Below are positions 8,912 through 17,082 of a DNA stretch of 64,000 bases, one piece after another; positions within the stretch are counted from its first letter, which is position 1; each line of letters opens with the position of its first letter. Under the pieces are notes generated by a model. That model saw nothing but the letters and a program-made list of their open reading frames with translations. It made no database searches and was not told the DNA's origin. Source of the DNA: Halorubrum sp. 2020YC2 (GTDB lineage: Archaea; Halobacteriota; Halobacteria; Halobacteriales; Haloferacaceae). Position numbers and translations under genes: made by a program. The stretch covers positions 2,356,001 to 2,420,000 of the forward strand of contig NZ_CP076019.1 of NCBI RefSeq assembly GCF_018623055.1, given 5' to 3'.

Positions 8912-9157
8912 TCAGCGCGCCTCCTCGTCGGCCGCGCCCTCATCCCCCGCCGCGGCGGTCGACTCGTCGCCGGGGCTCGCCGGTCCGCTTCGGCCGCCGA
9001 ACAGGCGGTTGAGCACCGCCGGGACGACGACCACGAAAGCGAGGAGCGCCCCGATCCGGATCGGCAGCGATGCGTCGGTGACGACCGTCAGCCCGAGGTA
9101 GACGGCGGCGCCGGCCAGCACCGACGGCAGCACGTACGGGTTTCCCGCGTCGAGCAT
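8912..9157 (-). CDS. Small membrane protein of unknown function
   Basis: An 81-aa protein with two hydrophobic helices at about residues 8-27 and 32-52, then a soluble acidic, alanine-rich tail. I do not recognise the family. It is transcribed divergently from pccA, with about 110 bases between the start codons. It probably sits in the cytoplasmic membrane; no function can be assigned. Confidence 0.55.
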   Translation of the reverse strand: MLDAGNPYVLPSVLAGAAVYLGLTVVTDASLPIRIGALLAFVVVVPAVLNRLFGGRSGPASPGDESTAAAGDEGAADEEAR

Positions 9158-9265
9158 ACCTCATCGTGGTGCCCGCGGTCCCCTTAACCTCCCGGCACGG
9201 ACCGAGCGTCCTTTTCGACACGGACCGACAGAGTTTGGTAGCAGTTCGTGGAAGAACCGACAGGA

Positions 9266-11152
9266 ATGTTCGATAAGGTTCTCGTGGCGAACCGCGGCGA
9301 GATCGCGGTCCGGGTGATGCGCGCCTGTGAGGAGCTCGGCGTCAACACCGTCGCCGTCTACAGCGACGCCGACAAGCACGGCGGCCACGTCCGGTACGCG
9401 GACGAGGCGTACAACGTCGGGCCCGCCCGCGCGGCCGACTCGTACCTCGACGGCGAGGCGGTCGTCGAGGCGGCGCGCTCGGCCGGCGCCGACGCGATCC
9501 ACCCCGGCTACGGCTTCCTCGCGGAGAACGCCGACTTCGCGGCCCGCGTCGAGGCCGCCGACGGGATCACGTGGGTCGGTCCGGAAAGCGACGCGATGGA
9601 GCGCCTCGGCGAGAAGACCCACGCGCGCCGCGTGATGGACGACGCCGACGTGCCGATCGTCCCCGGGACGACCGAGCCGGTCACCGAGGTCGAGGCCGTC
9701 ACGGACTTTGGCGACGAGCACGGCTACCCCGTCGCGATCAAGGCGGAGGGCGGCGGCGGCGGCCGCGGGATGAAGGTCGTCGAGAGCGCTGACGAGGCGG
9801 AGGAGGCGCTCGAATCCGCCAAACGCGAGGGCGAGGCGTACTTCTCGAACGACTCGGTGTACCTCGAACGCTACCTCCGGACCCCCCGCCACGTCGAGGT
9901 CCAGATCGTCGCGGACGACCCGGCGGCGTCCGACGACGCGGACGCCGACGCCCCGGTGACCGAGAGCGACGTCGTCCACCTCGGCGAGCGCGACTGCTCG
10001 CTCCAGCGCCGCCACCAGAAGGTGATCGAGGAGGGGCCCTCCCCCGCGCTCTCCGACGATCTGCGCGAGCAGATCGGCGAGGCCGCCCGCCGCGGCGTCG
10101 CCGCCGCCGACTACACCAACGCCGGCACGGTCGAGTTCCTCGTCGAGGAGGACCCCGACCGCGACCCGTCGGAGCCGCTCGGTCCCGACACCCCCTTCTA
10201 CTTCCTCGAAGTCAACACCCGAATTCAGGTCGAACACACCGTCACCGAGGAGCTGACGGGGATCGACATCGTCAAAGAGCAGCTCCGGGTCGCGAGCGGC
10301 GAGGGCCTCTCCGTCTCGCAGGGGGACGTGGAACTGGAGGGCCACGCCATCGAGTTCCGGATCAACGCCGAGGACGCCGCGAACGACTTCCAGCCCGCAA
10401 ACGAGGGGTCCCTGGAGACGTACGACCCGCCGGGCGGGATCGGCGTTCGCGTCGACGACGCGCTCCGGCAGGGCGACGAGTTGGTCACCGACTACGACTC
10501 GATGATCGCGAAGCTGATCGTCCGGGCCGGCGACCGCGAGGAGTGTCTCGCGCGGTCGAAGCGCGCGCTCGCGGAGTACGACCTGAAGGGCGTCGTCACC
10601 ATCGTCCCCTTCCACCGACTCATGCTCGACGACGAGCGCTTCGTCGACGGGACGCACACGACGAAGTACCTCGACGAGGAGCTGGACCGGGAGCTGGTCG
10701 CCGAGGCGCAGGAGAAGTGGGGGACCGAATCCTCGTCGAGCGGCGACGACGACGAGGAGGTGACCGAACGCGAGTTCACCGTCGAGGTGAACGGCAAGCG
10801 CTTCGACGTCGAGTTAGAAGAGCGCGGGGCGCCCGCCATCCCGGTCCCGGAGGGCGGCGGGAGCGGTGGCGGGCAGCAGCGCCCGCCGCAGGCGACGTCC
10901 GACGATGACGGCGACGACGCGGTCGACGTGGCCGAGGGCGGCGAGGCCGTTGAGGCGGAGATGCAGGGGACGATTCTCTCGGTCGACGTCGACGAGGGCG
11001 ACGAGGTCGCCGCCGGCGACGTGGTCTGCGTCCTCGAGGCGATGAAGATGGAAAACGACGTGGTCGCGGAGCGCGGCGGCACCGTCGCGAGCGTCCACGT
11101 CGACGAGGGCGACAGCGTCGACATGGGCGACGTGCTGATCGTACTGGAGTAA
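9266..11152 (+). CDS. pccA: Biotin carboxylase / biotin carrier subunit of acyl-CoA carboxylase
   Basis: A 628-aa protein joining biotin carboxylase and biotin carrier domains. It starts [17 protein letters not shown], the classic biotin-carboxylase N-terminus. The ATP-grasp glycine loop EGGGGGRGM is near residue 159, the active-site strand [10 protein letters not shown] is at 315-324, and a glycine/proline linker near 530-550 leads to the biotinyl domain, where EAMKMEND places the biotinylated lysine at K594, 34 residues from the end. A short acidic insert (about 212-225) is a halophilic loop. The ATG at 9266 was chosen over an upstream GTG at 9248 because it matches the family start. It pairs with pccB and pccX encoded 600 bases upstream to make the holoenzyme. 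Confidence 0.94.
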   Translation: MFDKVLVANRGEIAVRVMRACEELGVNTVAVYSDADKHGGHVRYADEAYNVGPARAADSYLDGEAVVEAARSAGADAIHPGYGFLAENADFAARVEAADGITWVGPESDAMERLGEKTHARRVMDDADVPIVPGTTEPVTEVEAVTDFGDEHGYPVAIKAEGGGGGRGMKVVESADEAEEALESAKREGEAYFSNDSVYLERYLRTPRHVEVQIVADDPAASDDADADAPVTESDVVHLGERDCSLQRRHQKVIEEGPSPALSDDLREQIGEAARRGVAAADYTNAGTVEFLVEEDPDRDPSEPLGPDTPFYFLEVNTRIQVEHTVTEELTGIDIVKEQLRVASGEGLSVSQGDVELEGHAIEFRINAEDAANDFQPANEGSLETYDPPGGIGVRVDDALRQGDELVTDYDSMIAKLIVRAGDREECLARSKRALAEYDLKGVVTIVPFHRLMLDDERFVDGTHTTKYLDEELDRELVAEAQEKWGTESSSSGDDDEEVTEREFTVEVNGKRFDVELEERGAPAIPVPEGGGSGGGQQRPPQATSDDDGDDAVDVAEGGEAVEAEMQGTILSVDVDEGDEVAAGDVVCVLEAMKMENDVVAERGGTVASVHVDEGDSVDMGDVLIVLE

Positions 11153-11178
11153 GATTACGCGTTTTTCGCGCGCGGTCG

Positions 11179-11600
11179 TTCATAAGTGAACGATACCACC
11201 GTGAGCGGTTCCGAAGTCTTAGCTACCTGTTTATAAATCGACGCTCCCGGACCGACGGTGAGAACCTCCAAAGCCCCAGCCGCGAGGCGGGCGCACGCTC
11301 GCTGCGCTCCTCGGTCGCTCACTTCGTTCGCTCCCTGCGGTGCTTGCGTCGTCATCAGAACGCTCCGCGTTCTGATTGGCTCACGAGAGCTCCGCTCTCG
11401 TGAACGCCTGTGCCCGCCTCGCGGCTGCCCCTTTGAGTCCCACCCCGCACAGCACCGCAACCGCGCCTCACGCCTCCCCAGCCTCGTCGGCCTCCCTCCG
11501 CTTCGCTCCGGTCGGCCGACTCCCTCGCGCGTGCGACTCGCGCCCTCCGGCCGCTCGCAGGCACGCGCCACCGCTCGTTTATTTATAAATAATCGGCGCT
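11179..11600. repeat. Dispersed structured non-coding repeat, copy A
   Basis: This fills the gap downstream of pccA; no credible gene is present. A degenerate unit near 11179 and a good one at 11230 (tttataaat) lead into the body. Stem 1 pairs 11277-11295 with 11409-11427 (19 bp, one G-T), stem 2 pairs 11486-11492 with 11514-11520, and stem 3 pairs 11527-11534 with 11561-11568. The loop of stem 1 holds two extra perfect hairpins with tcc loops (ATCAGAACGC/GCGTTCTGAT and TCACGAGAGC/GCTCTCGTGA). The end is AT-rich (tttatttataaata). Copies B (about 23963) and C (about 51044) share order, invariant boxes and pairing. Reading frames across it are arginine/serine-rich shadows. Confidence 0.8.
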
Positions 11601-11657
11601 GTCGCTCGCTCCGTTTAAATACCGTACCGTTGCCGAGGTTCTCGATGCGCGCTCCCG

Positions 11658-11885
11658 TTACCGCCCGCGCAGGCCCAGCAGTTCCCGCGTCTGATCTGGG
11701 GTCGCTACGGGCCGCCCGAGTTCCTCCGCGATCCGCGCCGCCCGCTTCACGAGCTGCTCGTTCGTCGCCAGTTCCCCCCGCTCGTAGTACCGGTTGTCCT
11801 CCAAGCCGACCCGGACGTGCCCCCCGAGCAGCAGCGACTGGGTCGTCATGGGGAGCTGATGTGGGCCGAACCCGATCACGGTCAA
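11658..11885 (-). pseudogene. 3' fragment of a BKACE (3-keto-5-aminohexanoate cleavage enzyme family) gene
   Basis: About 75 codons match the C-terminus of the BKACE/DUF849 family: a GFGPHQLPM block, then [17 protein letters not shown] and a final [12 protein letters not shown]. Full-length members are roughly 270-300 aa, so only the last quarter is here. Translation upstream hits a stop at 11886-11888, exactly at the right end of the TnpB element, and no other part of the gene lies on the far side of the element. The only possible start is a TTG at the junction, so it is unlikely to be expressed as a protein. The gene was probably truncated by the element or by a deletion next to it. Confidence 0.8.
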
Positions 11886-11888
11886 CTA

Positions 11889-11937
11889 CCCCTCCCTACT
11901 TCGCTCACCCTGACGGGTTCGCTCGTTGAGGGAGGGG
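11889..11937 (-). ncRNA. TnpB right-end hairpin, probable omega-RNA (reRNA) 3' scaffold
   Basis: A perfect 9-bp stem, CCCCTCCCT (11937-11929) with AGGGAGGGG (11897-11889) in minus-strand sense, encloses a 31-base loop and overlaps the last codons and stop of tnpB. In IS200/IS605 elements the guide RNA for TnpB is made from this end, with the guide read from flanking DNA immediately beyond it. Here the guide would be the minus-strand sequence from 11885 downwards, inside the truncated kce gene. The hairpin is seen; transcription and guide function are inferred from the family. Confidence 0.6.
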
Positions 11938-13161
11938 CTTGTCCGTGAACTCAGCCTCGAACCCGTCCGGGTGGGCGGTGAATCCGCCACTCGGCGTCAC
12001 CGTTCCAGACTTTAGGGCGAGTTGACTGTCGCCCGTCCGCCGAGACGACTGTTGGCCTCGACGGACGTACCGCATCCCGATGTTCTTCGCCGCATTGTAA
12101 TCCGCGTTCGCTTCCGACCCACACTTCACGCACCGGAACTTCGTGCGAGTTCGGCGATTCTCGTCTGCCGTGAATCCACACTCGGCGCACCGTTGCGACG
12201 TGTACGCCGAACCCACTTGCTTCACAGAGATGCCGACTGTTTCGGCTTTGTACGCCACTTGCTCGTACAGCGTTCGGAACGCCCACTTGTGCCCCCACGA
12301 CGCACCCGTTCGGTCGCGGATGTCAGTCAAGTCCTCGAACGCGATAACGTCGCACTCGTATCGAAGTGCTTCATCCACGATCGCGTTCGACGCTTGGTGA
12401 ACCACGTCACGAACGTATCGTCGTTCGCGTCCACTTGATTGTTCGAGCGTTCTATGGGCGCTTCGCGTACCTGTCTGTTGGAGTCCTGCACGGACTTTCT
12501 CGAACTCGCGGAGGTTGTGTGAGAGTTCGCGCCCATTAATGAATCGTGCTGTGCTGGTGACGGCGAGGTTTTCAATACCGAGGTCGACCCCGAGAACCGT
12601 TCCGTCCTCGGCGGTGTCTCGCTCAGTATCGGTATTGGGTCGACGGAAGCCGATGTGTAAAAAGTAGTCGCTGTCACGAGCGGTGAGTGTGCTTTCCGTG
12701 ACGCTCCAGTGGTCGGCGTCGAGGTACTGCCGTTGGTAGCCATCCTCGGCTTCAGGGAGCGCAAGGTCACATCGAACGCGACTCTCCGTCGTGGAGAGTG
12801 ACACTGTATCGTCATCGAACAGCGTCATCGTTCGAGTGTCGTACGTTACCGTGGGTGCGGTGAACGTGGGTTTGCTGGCCTGTTTGCCGTTCGAGCGGCG
12901 TTCGAGACAGCCGGTGATGGCTTGGGCGGCTTGGTGGGTGGCGAGGATCGCGTGCTGACTCCCGAGGTCGGTTTCTTCGCGCACGTCGTCGTAGGCGAGG
13001 GGTTGTACGTCGCTCTTGGCGTTACACTTCCCCCACGCCATGTCCGTGGCGAGTTGGCACCCACGCTTCCACTCGGAGATGGTTTCCTCAAGCAACTCGC
13101 GTTGCTCATCGTCTACCGAGAGGCGAGTGATTGCCGTCCGACGCACGTAGTCGTCTGCCAC
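11905..13161 (-). CDS. tnpB: TnpB RNA-guided endonuclease (lone, IS1341-type)
   Basis: A 418-aa TnpB with an apparently intact RuvC nuclease: D193 in GVDLGIENLAV, E276 in IAFEDL and D354 in ADYNAAKNIG. The zinc ribbon between the last two has C325/C328 and C344/C347. The N-terminal helical region and lysine/arginine-rich segments that hold the guide RNA are in place, so the protein looks functional, not decayed. The start is a GTG at 13161, about 28 bases downstream of a TATA box. Residues 380-418 are a C-terminal extension that overlaps the right-end hairpin, as expected if the RNA is embedded in the coding end. No TnpA is nearby. Confidence 0.93.
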   Translation of the reverse strand: MADDYVRRTAITRLSVDDEQRELLEETISEWKRGCQLATDMAWGKCNAKSDVQPLAYDDVREETDLGSQHAILATHQAAQAITGCLERRSNGKQASKPTFTAPTVTYDTRTMTLFDDDTVSLSTTESRVRCDLALPEAEDGYQRQYLDADHWSVTESTLTARDSDYFLHIGFRRPNTDTERDTAEDGTVLGVDLGIENLAVTSTARFINGRELSHNLREFEKVRAGLQQTGTRSAHRTLEQSSGRERRYVRDVVHQASNAIVDEALRYECDVIAFEDLTDIRDRTGASWGHKWAFRTLYEQVAYKAETVGISVKQVGSAYTSQRCAECGFTADENRRTRTKFRCVKCGSEANADYNAAKNIGMRYVRRGQQSSRRTGDSQLALKSGTVTPSGGFTAHPDGFEAEFTDKPLPQRANPSG

Positions 13162-13184
13162 AGTTTCAATGTGTGTGAGTGGCT

Positions 13185-13194
13185 ATTTATAAAC
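13185..13194 (-). promoter_or_regulatory. TATA box for tnpB
   Basis: The minus strand reads gtttataaat, centred about 28 bases upstream of the GTG at 13161. This fits a leaderless tnpB transcript. Confidence 0.55.
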
Positions 13195-13392
13195 TGGTGT
13201 TTGTGACAGATACGAACGCGCTCCTCCCCTCCCAACTCGCTCCCTTCGGTCGCTCCTTGAGGAAGGAGACTCCGCGCTACCGCTTCAGTTGAAACCACGC
13301 GTCCGGAGTTCCGACTCCGTTGGACGCGGCCCGCGCCGGTCCACCCCGATCCGACCGACGCTGTTTAACCGACCGCCCGAGAAGGGAACGGC

Positions 13393-13740
13393 ATGGAGCC
13401 GGTCGACGACTGGCGCGAGGCGATCGCGGAGGCCGGAGAGCTGACCGGCCCGATCGCCGCGGCCATCGTCGGGGACCACGGCGACCGCGGGCAGCGCGCG
13501 ATCGAGGCCGTCGGCGAGGGACGGGTGAAGGAGTACCGCGATTTCACCGTCGTCGTCGGCCACGAGGACGAGTACGTGATCGAGGACGGCGAGTGCACCT
13601 GCGCGGACGCGACGTACAACCTCGACCCCGACGACCCCGAGGAGCGCTGCTGGCACGCCATCGCGGCCGACGTGGCCGACGCGATCGGCGCCGTCGACCG
13701 CCACGACATGTGGTACTCCGAGGTCCGCGAGTTCCTGTGA
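13393..13740 (+). CDS. SWIM zinc-finger protein
   Basis: A 115-aa protein with the SWIM motif CxC...CxH: C68 and C70 in ECTCAD, then C86 and H88 in RCWHAIA. The N-terminal half is helical and the middle is a beta region (FTVVVGHEDEYVIEDG). SWIM domains bind DNA or protein, and in archaea some act with recombinase paralogues; nothing in this neighbourhood confirms such a partner. ATG at 13393 follows a TATA-like tgtttaacc near 13362. Haloarchaeal homologues of this size are familiar to me, but their function is not known. Confidence 0.75.
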   Translation: MEPVDDWREAIAEAGELTGPIAAAIVGDHGDRGQRAIEAVGEGRVKEYRDFTVVVGHEDEYVIEDGECTCADATYNLDPDDPEERCWHAIAADVADAIGAVDRHDMWYSEVREFL

Positions 13741-13931
13741 CGCTGGCGCGGTGCCCGGCCGCTCTCGGCGCCGCGCTCGCCGGCCCTCTCGGCGCCGCGA
13801 CCGCCGACCGTTCTCGACGCCGCGTCTTCCCATCGAAGCTGCCGCCGCTCGGCCGCGTGAAGCGGTCGTTTTCGCGACGCTCGGTCTGAGAGTCGAAAAC
13901 GTTTACAACGGCGGCCGGTCTCCCCTACGGT

Positions 13932-14402
13932 ATGGCGGACTGTCCACTCGCCGACGACTGCCCCAGCTTCGACGAACGGATCCAGGGCATGGGGTGTCAA
14001 CACTACGGCAACAAAGGCGGCGCGGAGTGGTGTAACCACTACGACATGCCGATATACGAGCTGAAACAGCAGCCGGTCCAGCCCGGCGAGGCGGTCGTCG
14101 TCGAGGTCGACGACATCCACGAGAGCGGCGCCGGCGTCGGGCGCACCGACGACGGCTTCATCGTCCTCGTCGACGGCGTCTTACCCCCGGCCCGCGCCGA
14201 GGTCAAGATCCACCGGGTGAAATCCAGCCACGCGACGGCGCAGGAAGTGATCGAGCGCCTCCCCGACGACCCGGACGAGGAGGAGACCGACGGCGACGTC
14301 GGAGACGCCGACGAGGGCGAGGACGCGGCCGACGAGCGGAGCCGCCGCGACCGCCCGGACCGCGAACGGCTCGGCAGCCGCGAGAACTTCTGGGGCAAGT
14401 GA
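13932..14402 (+). CDS. TRAM-domain protein with an N-terminal cysteine cluster
   Basis: A 156-aa protein. Residues 1-40 have four cysteines (C4, C10, C22, C34) and a histidine, which could bind zinc. Residues 50-110 form a TRAM domain (GEAVVVEVDDIHESGAGVGR then GFIVLVDGVLP), a beta-barrel that binds RNA and is found with tRNA and rRNA modification enzymes. The remainder is an acidic then arginine-rich disordered tail ending FWGK. No methylase or methylthiotransferase domain is attached, so it may be a small RNA chaperone like the stand-alone TRAM proteins of other archaea. The start is supported by a gtttacaac promoter element about 28 bases upstream. Confidence 0.82.
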   Translation: MADCPLADDCPSFDERIQGMGCQHYGNKGGAEWCNHYDMPIYELKQQPVQPGEAVVVEVDDIHESGAGVGRTDDGFIVLVDGVLPPARAEVKIHRVKSSHATAQEVIERLPDDPDEEETDGDVGDADEGEDAADERSRRDRPDRERLGSRENFWGK

Positions 14403-14515
14403 CGGCCTCCCGGGGCGGCCCCGCCCCACGGACAGTCCGGACGCCGTCGATTTCCGCGCGGCTCGACCGCGCGCGAAACCGCCGTTTTTTGACCGACCGG
14501 CCCGTCGGTGCCCAC

Positions 14516-15001
14516 ATGGTGGCAGACGACGAGCGGCCGGACCCGGCGGGCGTCGACGCCGACTCAATCTTAGAGCGAGGCGGCTTCGACGCCGACGAGA
14601 GCGTGCTCACTCGTCGGCAGGCCGAGGTGCTGGCGCTTCGCGAGCGCGGGCTCCGGCAGTCGGACATCGCGGACCGGCTCGGCACCTCCCGGGCGAACGT
14701 CTCAAGCGTCGAGGCGAGCGCCCGCGACAACGTCGAGCGCGCCCGCGAGACGGTCGCGTTCGCGGAGGCCCTGTCGGCGCCGGTCCGCGTCGAGATCGAG
14801 GCCGGGACCGACCTCTACGACGCGCCGAAGCGCGTGTACGACGCCTGCGACGAGGCCGGCGTGAAGGTGAACCAGACGGCGCCCGAACTGATGCGGGCGA
14901 TAGGCGACCGCGCGGGCGACGCGGTCCGCGGCCGCGAGGTCCGCCACCGACTGTTCGTCACGGTCGCGGCGGACGGCCAGATCCGGGTCCGACGGCCGTA
15001 A
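14516..15001 (+). CDS. Tfx-family DNA-binding regulator
   Basis: A 161-aa regulator of the archaeal Tfx family. The helix-turn-helix is at about 31-80 (LTRRQAEVLALRERGLRQSD, then IADRLGTSRANVSSVEASAR), which resembles sigma-factor and LuxR-type recognition helices. The C-terminal half (80-161) is the family-specific domain. Tfx of Methanothermobacter binds downstream of the fmd operon promoter, so molybdenum-enzyme regulation is one idea, and two molybdopterin enzymes are in this window, but no direct link is visible. Start ATG at 14516; a 15-residue acidic N-terminus precedes the HTH. Confidence 0.82.
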   Translation: MVADDERPDPAGVDADSILERGGFDADESVLTRRQAEVLALRERGLRQSDIADRLGTSRANVSSVEASARDNVERARETVAFAEALSAPVRVEIEAGTDLYDAPKRVYDACDEAGVKVNQTAPELMRAIGDRAGDAVRGREVRHRLFVTVAADGQIRVRRP

Positions 15002-15030
15002 CCCCGACTTCCGGTCGCTTCTCTCCGCGC

Positions 15031-16068
15031 TTACTCCCCGTCGATCCGCTCAGCGACGCCGACGAGCGTCGCGCCTCCGGTGACGGTCGCCTCGCGCGCG
15101 ACCGAGTACGCGATCCCGTCGCGGTCGGCGTGCGCGACTTGGAGGGTCTCGAACGTCGTCGGGTCGAACACCTCCCCGACCCGCGCCCCGTCCGCCACCC
15201 GGTCGCCGACGGCGAGGTCGGGTTCGGGAACGAACAGCCCCGAGTCCTCGGCTATCACCCGCCCGAGGTGGTTGCGCGCCACCGTCCCGTCCCACGGCTC
15301 GGGGTGGCCGTCGAGCAGCCCCTCGTGGCGAAGCACGCCGACCATTCCCCGGACGCCCGTCTCGACCGCCTCGGGGACGACCTCCTTGCTGTGGGCGAGT
15401 TCGGGCGTGACCGTCGGGATCCCCTCGCGCGTGGCGGCGACCCGGAGCTTCCCCGCGAATCCCCGCTCGTCCCACTCGGTGTCCGCGTCATCGCCGGCGG
15501 CCTCCGCGAGCAGGAGGTCGGTGCCGAACGCCTCCGCGAGCCCGCGGCAGGCGTCGTCGCCGCGCATGTACACCGTATGCGTCGCCATCGACGGCGACCC
15601 GGTGTGGAGGTCGACGATCGCGTCCGCCGCGCCCGCGAACCCCCAGAGCCGGGCCGCCATCCGCTCGTGGAGCGACCCCTCGTCGTCGCCGGGCCAACAG
15701 CGGTTCATGTTCGGCTGCCGCGAGTCGAGCGACTCCGGCGTCGTGTACGAGACGCGGTCGAAGGTGAGCGGGTCGGCCACGGGGACCGTCACGAGCGTCC
15801 CGGCGAGGTCGGCGGCCGACGGTCCGCTCGCGGCGTCCGATCCGTTGCCGACGAGCCGGTCGTGGAGCCGTCGGAGGACCGCGGCGCCGTTCACCTCGCG
15901 CCCGTGCTGGGCCGCCTGCGCGTACACCACGGGCGCGTCTCCCGGCGCGTCGAGTTCGGGACCGTCGTCGCCGTCGACGAGTTCGCCCTCGCCGTACGCG
16001 TGGACGGTCGTCCGGACCGGCACGCCCGAGGGGAGCCGCGCGAGGGTGAGGGTACGACTGGTGTGCAT
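15031..16068 (-). CDS. Succinylglutamate desuccinylase/aspartoacylase-family zinc hydrolase
   Basis: A 345-aa member of the AstE/AspA branch of the M14 zinc carboxypeptidase fold. Zinc ligands are visible as H55 and E58 in QHGREVN and H155 in VDLHTGS. The NMNRCWPG block at 121-128 corresponds to the substrate-binding NLNRxFPG motif. The C-terminal third (about 250-345) is the beta-barrel domain common in this family (EDSGLFVP, then GDRVADGARVGEVFDP). Substrate cannot be told from sequence; family members deacylate N-acyl amino acids or related amides. The gene is convergent with the Tfx gene and divergent from the MBL-fold gene. Confidence 0.82.
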   Translation of the reverse strand: MHTSRTLTLARLPSGVPVRTTVHAYGEGELVDGDDGPELDAPGDAPVVYAQAAQHGREVNGAAVLRRLHDRLVGNGSDAASGPSAADLAGTLVTVPVADPLTFDRVSYTTPESLDSRQPNMNRCWPGDDEGSLHERMAARLWGFAGAADAIVDLHTGSPSMATHTVYMRGDDACRGLAEAFGTDLLLAEAAGDDADTEWDERGFAGKLRVAATREGIPTVTPELAHSKEVVPEAVETGVRGMVGVLRHEGLLDGHPEPWDGTVARNHLGRVIAEDSGLFVPEPDLAVGDRVADGARVGEVFDPTTFETLQVAHADRDGIAYSVAREATVTGGATLVGVAERIDGE

Positions 16069-16194
16069 GCGTCCGGCTCGGGACGGCTCGGGGTTATACC
16101 TCCGGGGTGCGGTCGCGGCGACCCCGCGTCGCCGCCCGGTACCTTGTCCGCCGCGACCGCGGACGCTAAGGCCGTGGCCCGCGCACCGCGATCC

Positions 16195-17022
16195 ATGCGG
16201 GTCACCCTCCTCGGGACGGGCGACACGACGGGGACGCCGACCGTCGGCTGCGACTGCGACACCTGCGAACGGGCCCGCGAGCGCGGGGTGTCGCGGTCGC
16301 GCTTCTCCGTCCACGTCGCCAACGAGCGCACCGGCGAGTCGCTCCTCGTCGACTTCAGCCCCGACTTCAGACAGCAGTTCCTCGCCGCCGACGTTCCCCT
16401 CCCGGACGCCGGGCTGGTGACGCACATCCACTTCGACCACCTCGACGGGCTGGGGAACGTCTACCGCCTCGTCGACGGGCTCCCCGTCCACGCTCCCTCG
16501 GAGACCGACCCGGCGACCGACGAGAGCGTCGCGGAGACGATCCGCGACAAGTACGACTACCTCGAAGACCGGATCGGCGTCCACGCCCGCGACCCCTTCG
16601 AGCCGTTCGAGACCTGCGGGTTCGAGGTCCGGTTCGTCCCGGTCGACCACCCGCCGCTCCGCTGTTACGGCGTCGTGATCGAACAGCCCGAGACCGGGGC
16701 GAAGCTCTCGCTCACCGGCGACACCAGCTACGACGTCCCCGAGGCCTCTCGCGAGGCGCTCGCGGACTCGGACCTCCTGCTCGCCGACGCAATCGTCCCC
16801 GCGTCGCTCTGCGAGCACCACCCGATCGGGGGACGCCACGAGGGCCCCGACGGCGTCCCGCGGACGTTCGGCACGAAGCACATGACCCGGGAAGGGGCGC
16901 TCGCGCTCGCGGACGACCTCGACGCCGACCGGACGCGGCTCGTCCACCTCGCGCACTTCTACCCCGCCGACGAGGCGTTCGAAGAGCCGCTGGCGGTCGA
17001 CGGTGAGGTCTACGAGCTGTAG
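16195..17022 (+). CDS. MBL-fold metallohydrolase, PhnP-like
   Basis: A 275-aa metallo-beta-lactamase-fold hydrolase. The di-metal motif HIHFDH is at 77-82, and TGDTSYD and a late HLAH supply further ligands. Three cysteines near the N-terminus (C19, C21, C24 in GCDCDTCERA) resemble the extra zinc site of PhnP-type cyclic phosphodiesterases. PhnP hydrolyses cyclic ribose phosphates in phosphonate breakdown, but no C-P lyase genes are present here, so a more general phosphodiesterase or lipoate/octanoate-type role is possible. The ATG at 16195 starts directly with the first beta-strand (MRVTLLGTGDTTG), as in relatives. Confidence 0.82.
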   Translation: MRVTLLGTGDTTGTPTVGCDCDTCERARERGVSRSRFSVHVANERTGESLLVDFSPDFRQQFLAADVPLPDAGLVTHIHFDHLDGLGNVYRLVDGLPVHAPSETDPATDESVAETIRDKYDYLEDRIGVHARDPFEPFETCGFEVRFVPVDHPPLRCYGVVIEQPETGAKLSLTGDTSYDVPEASREALADSDLLLADAIVPASLCEHHPIGGRHEGPDGVPRTFGTKHMTREGALALADDLDADRTRLVHLAHFYPADEAFEEPLAVDGEVYEL

Positions 17023-17082
17023 CGGGGCGGACTCCCCTCGCGAACTGTAGCCTTTTGTCTCGGTAGCACGTACCACGCGTGA

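Larger units (their letters stand above)
11886..13285 (-). mobile_element. IS200/IS605-superfamily element carrying only tnpB (IS1341 type)
   Basis: The element has tnpB and no tnpA. The right end is well placed: a hairpin at 11889-11937 ends in TAG just before the interrupted kce sequence, which resumes at 11885. The left end is uncertain. It lies upstream of the tnpB promoter near 13190, and may include the hairpin ctcctt-gagg-aaggag at 13253-13268 and the tract that ends near 13285. Elements of this type need a TnpA supplied elsewhere to move. In the family, TnpB plus an RNA from the right end cuts the empty site and so keeps the element. Confidence 0.7.

Noticed and set aside
11155-11929. 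Arginine- and serine-rich reading frames over repeat copy A (also in copies B and C), starting with residues like MARACE on the minus strand
   Set aside because: They have poor codon usage and biased composition, and the stem pairing with compensatory changes explains the sequence better. They are artefacts of a conserved non-coding element.
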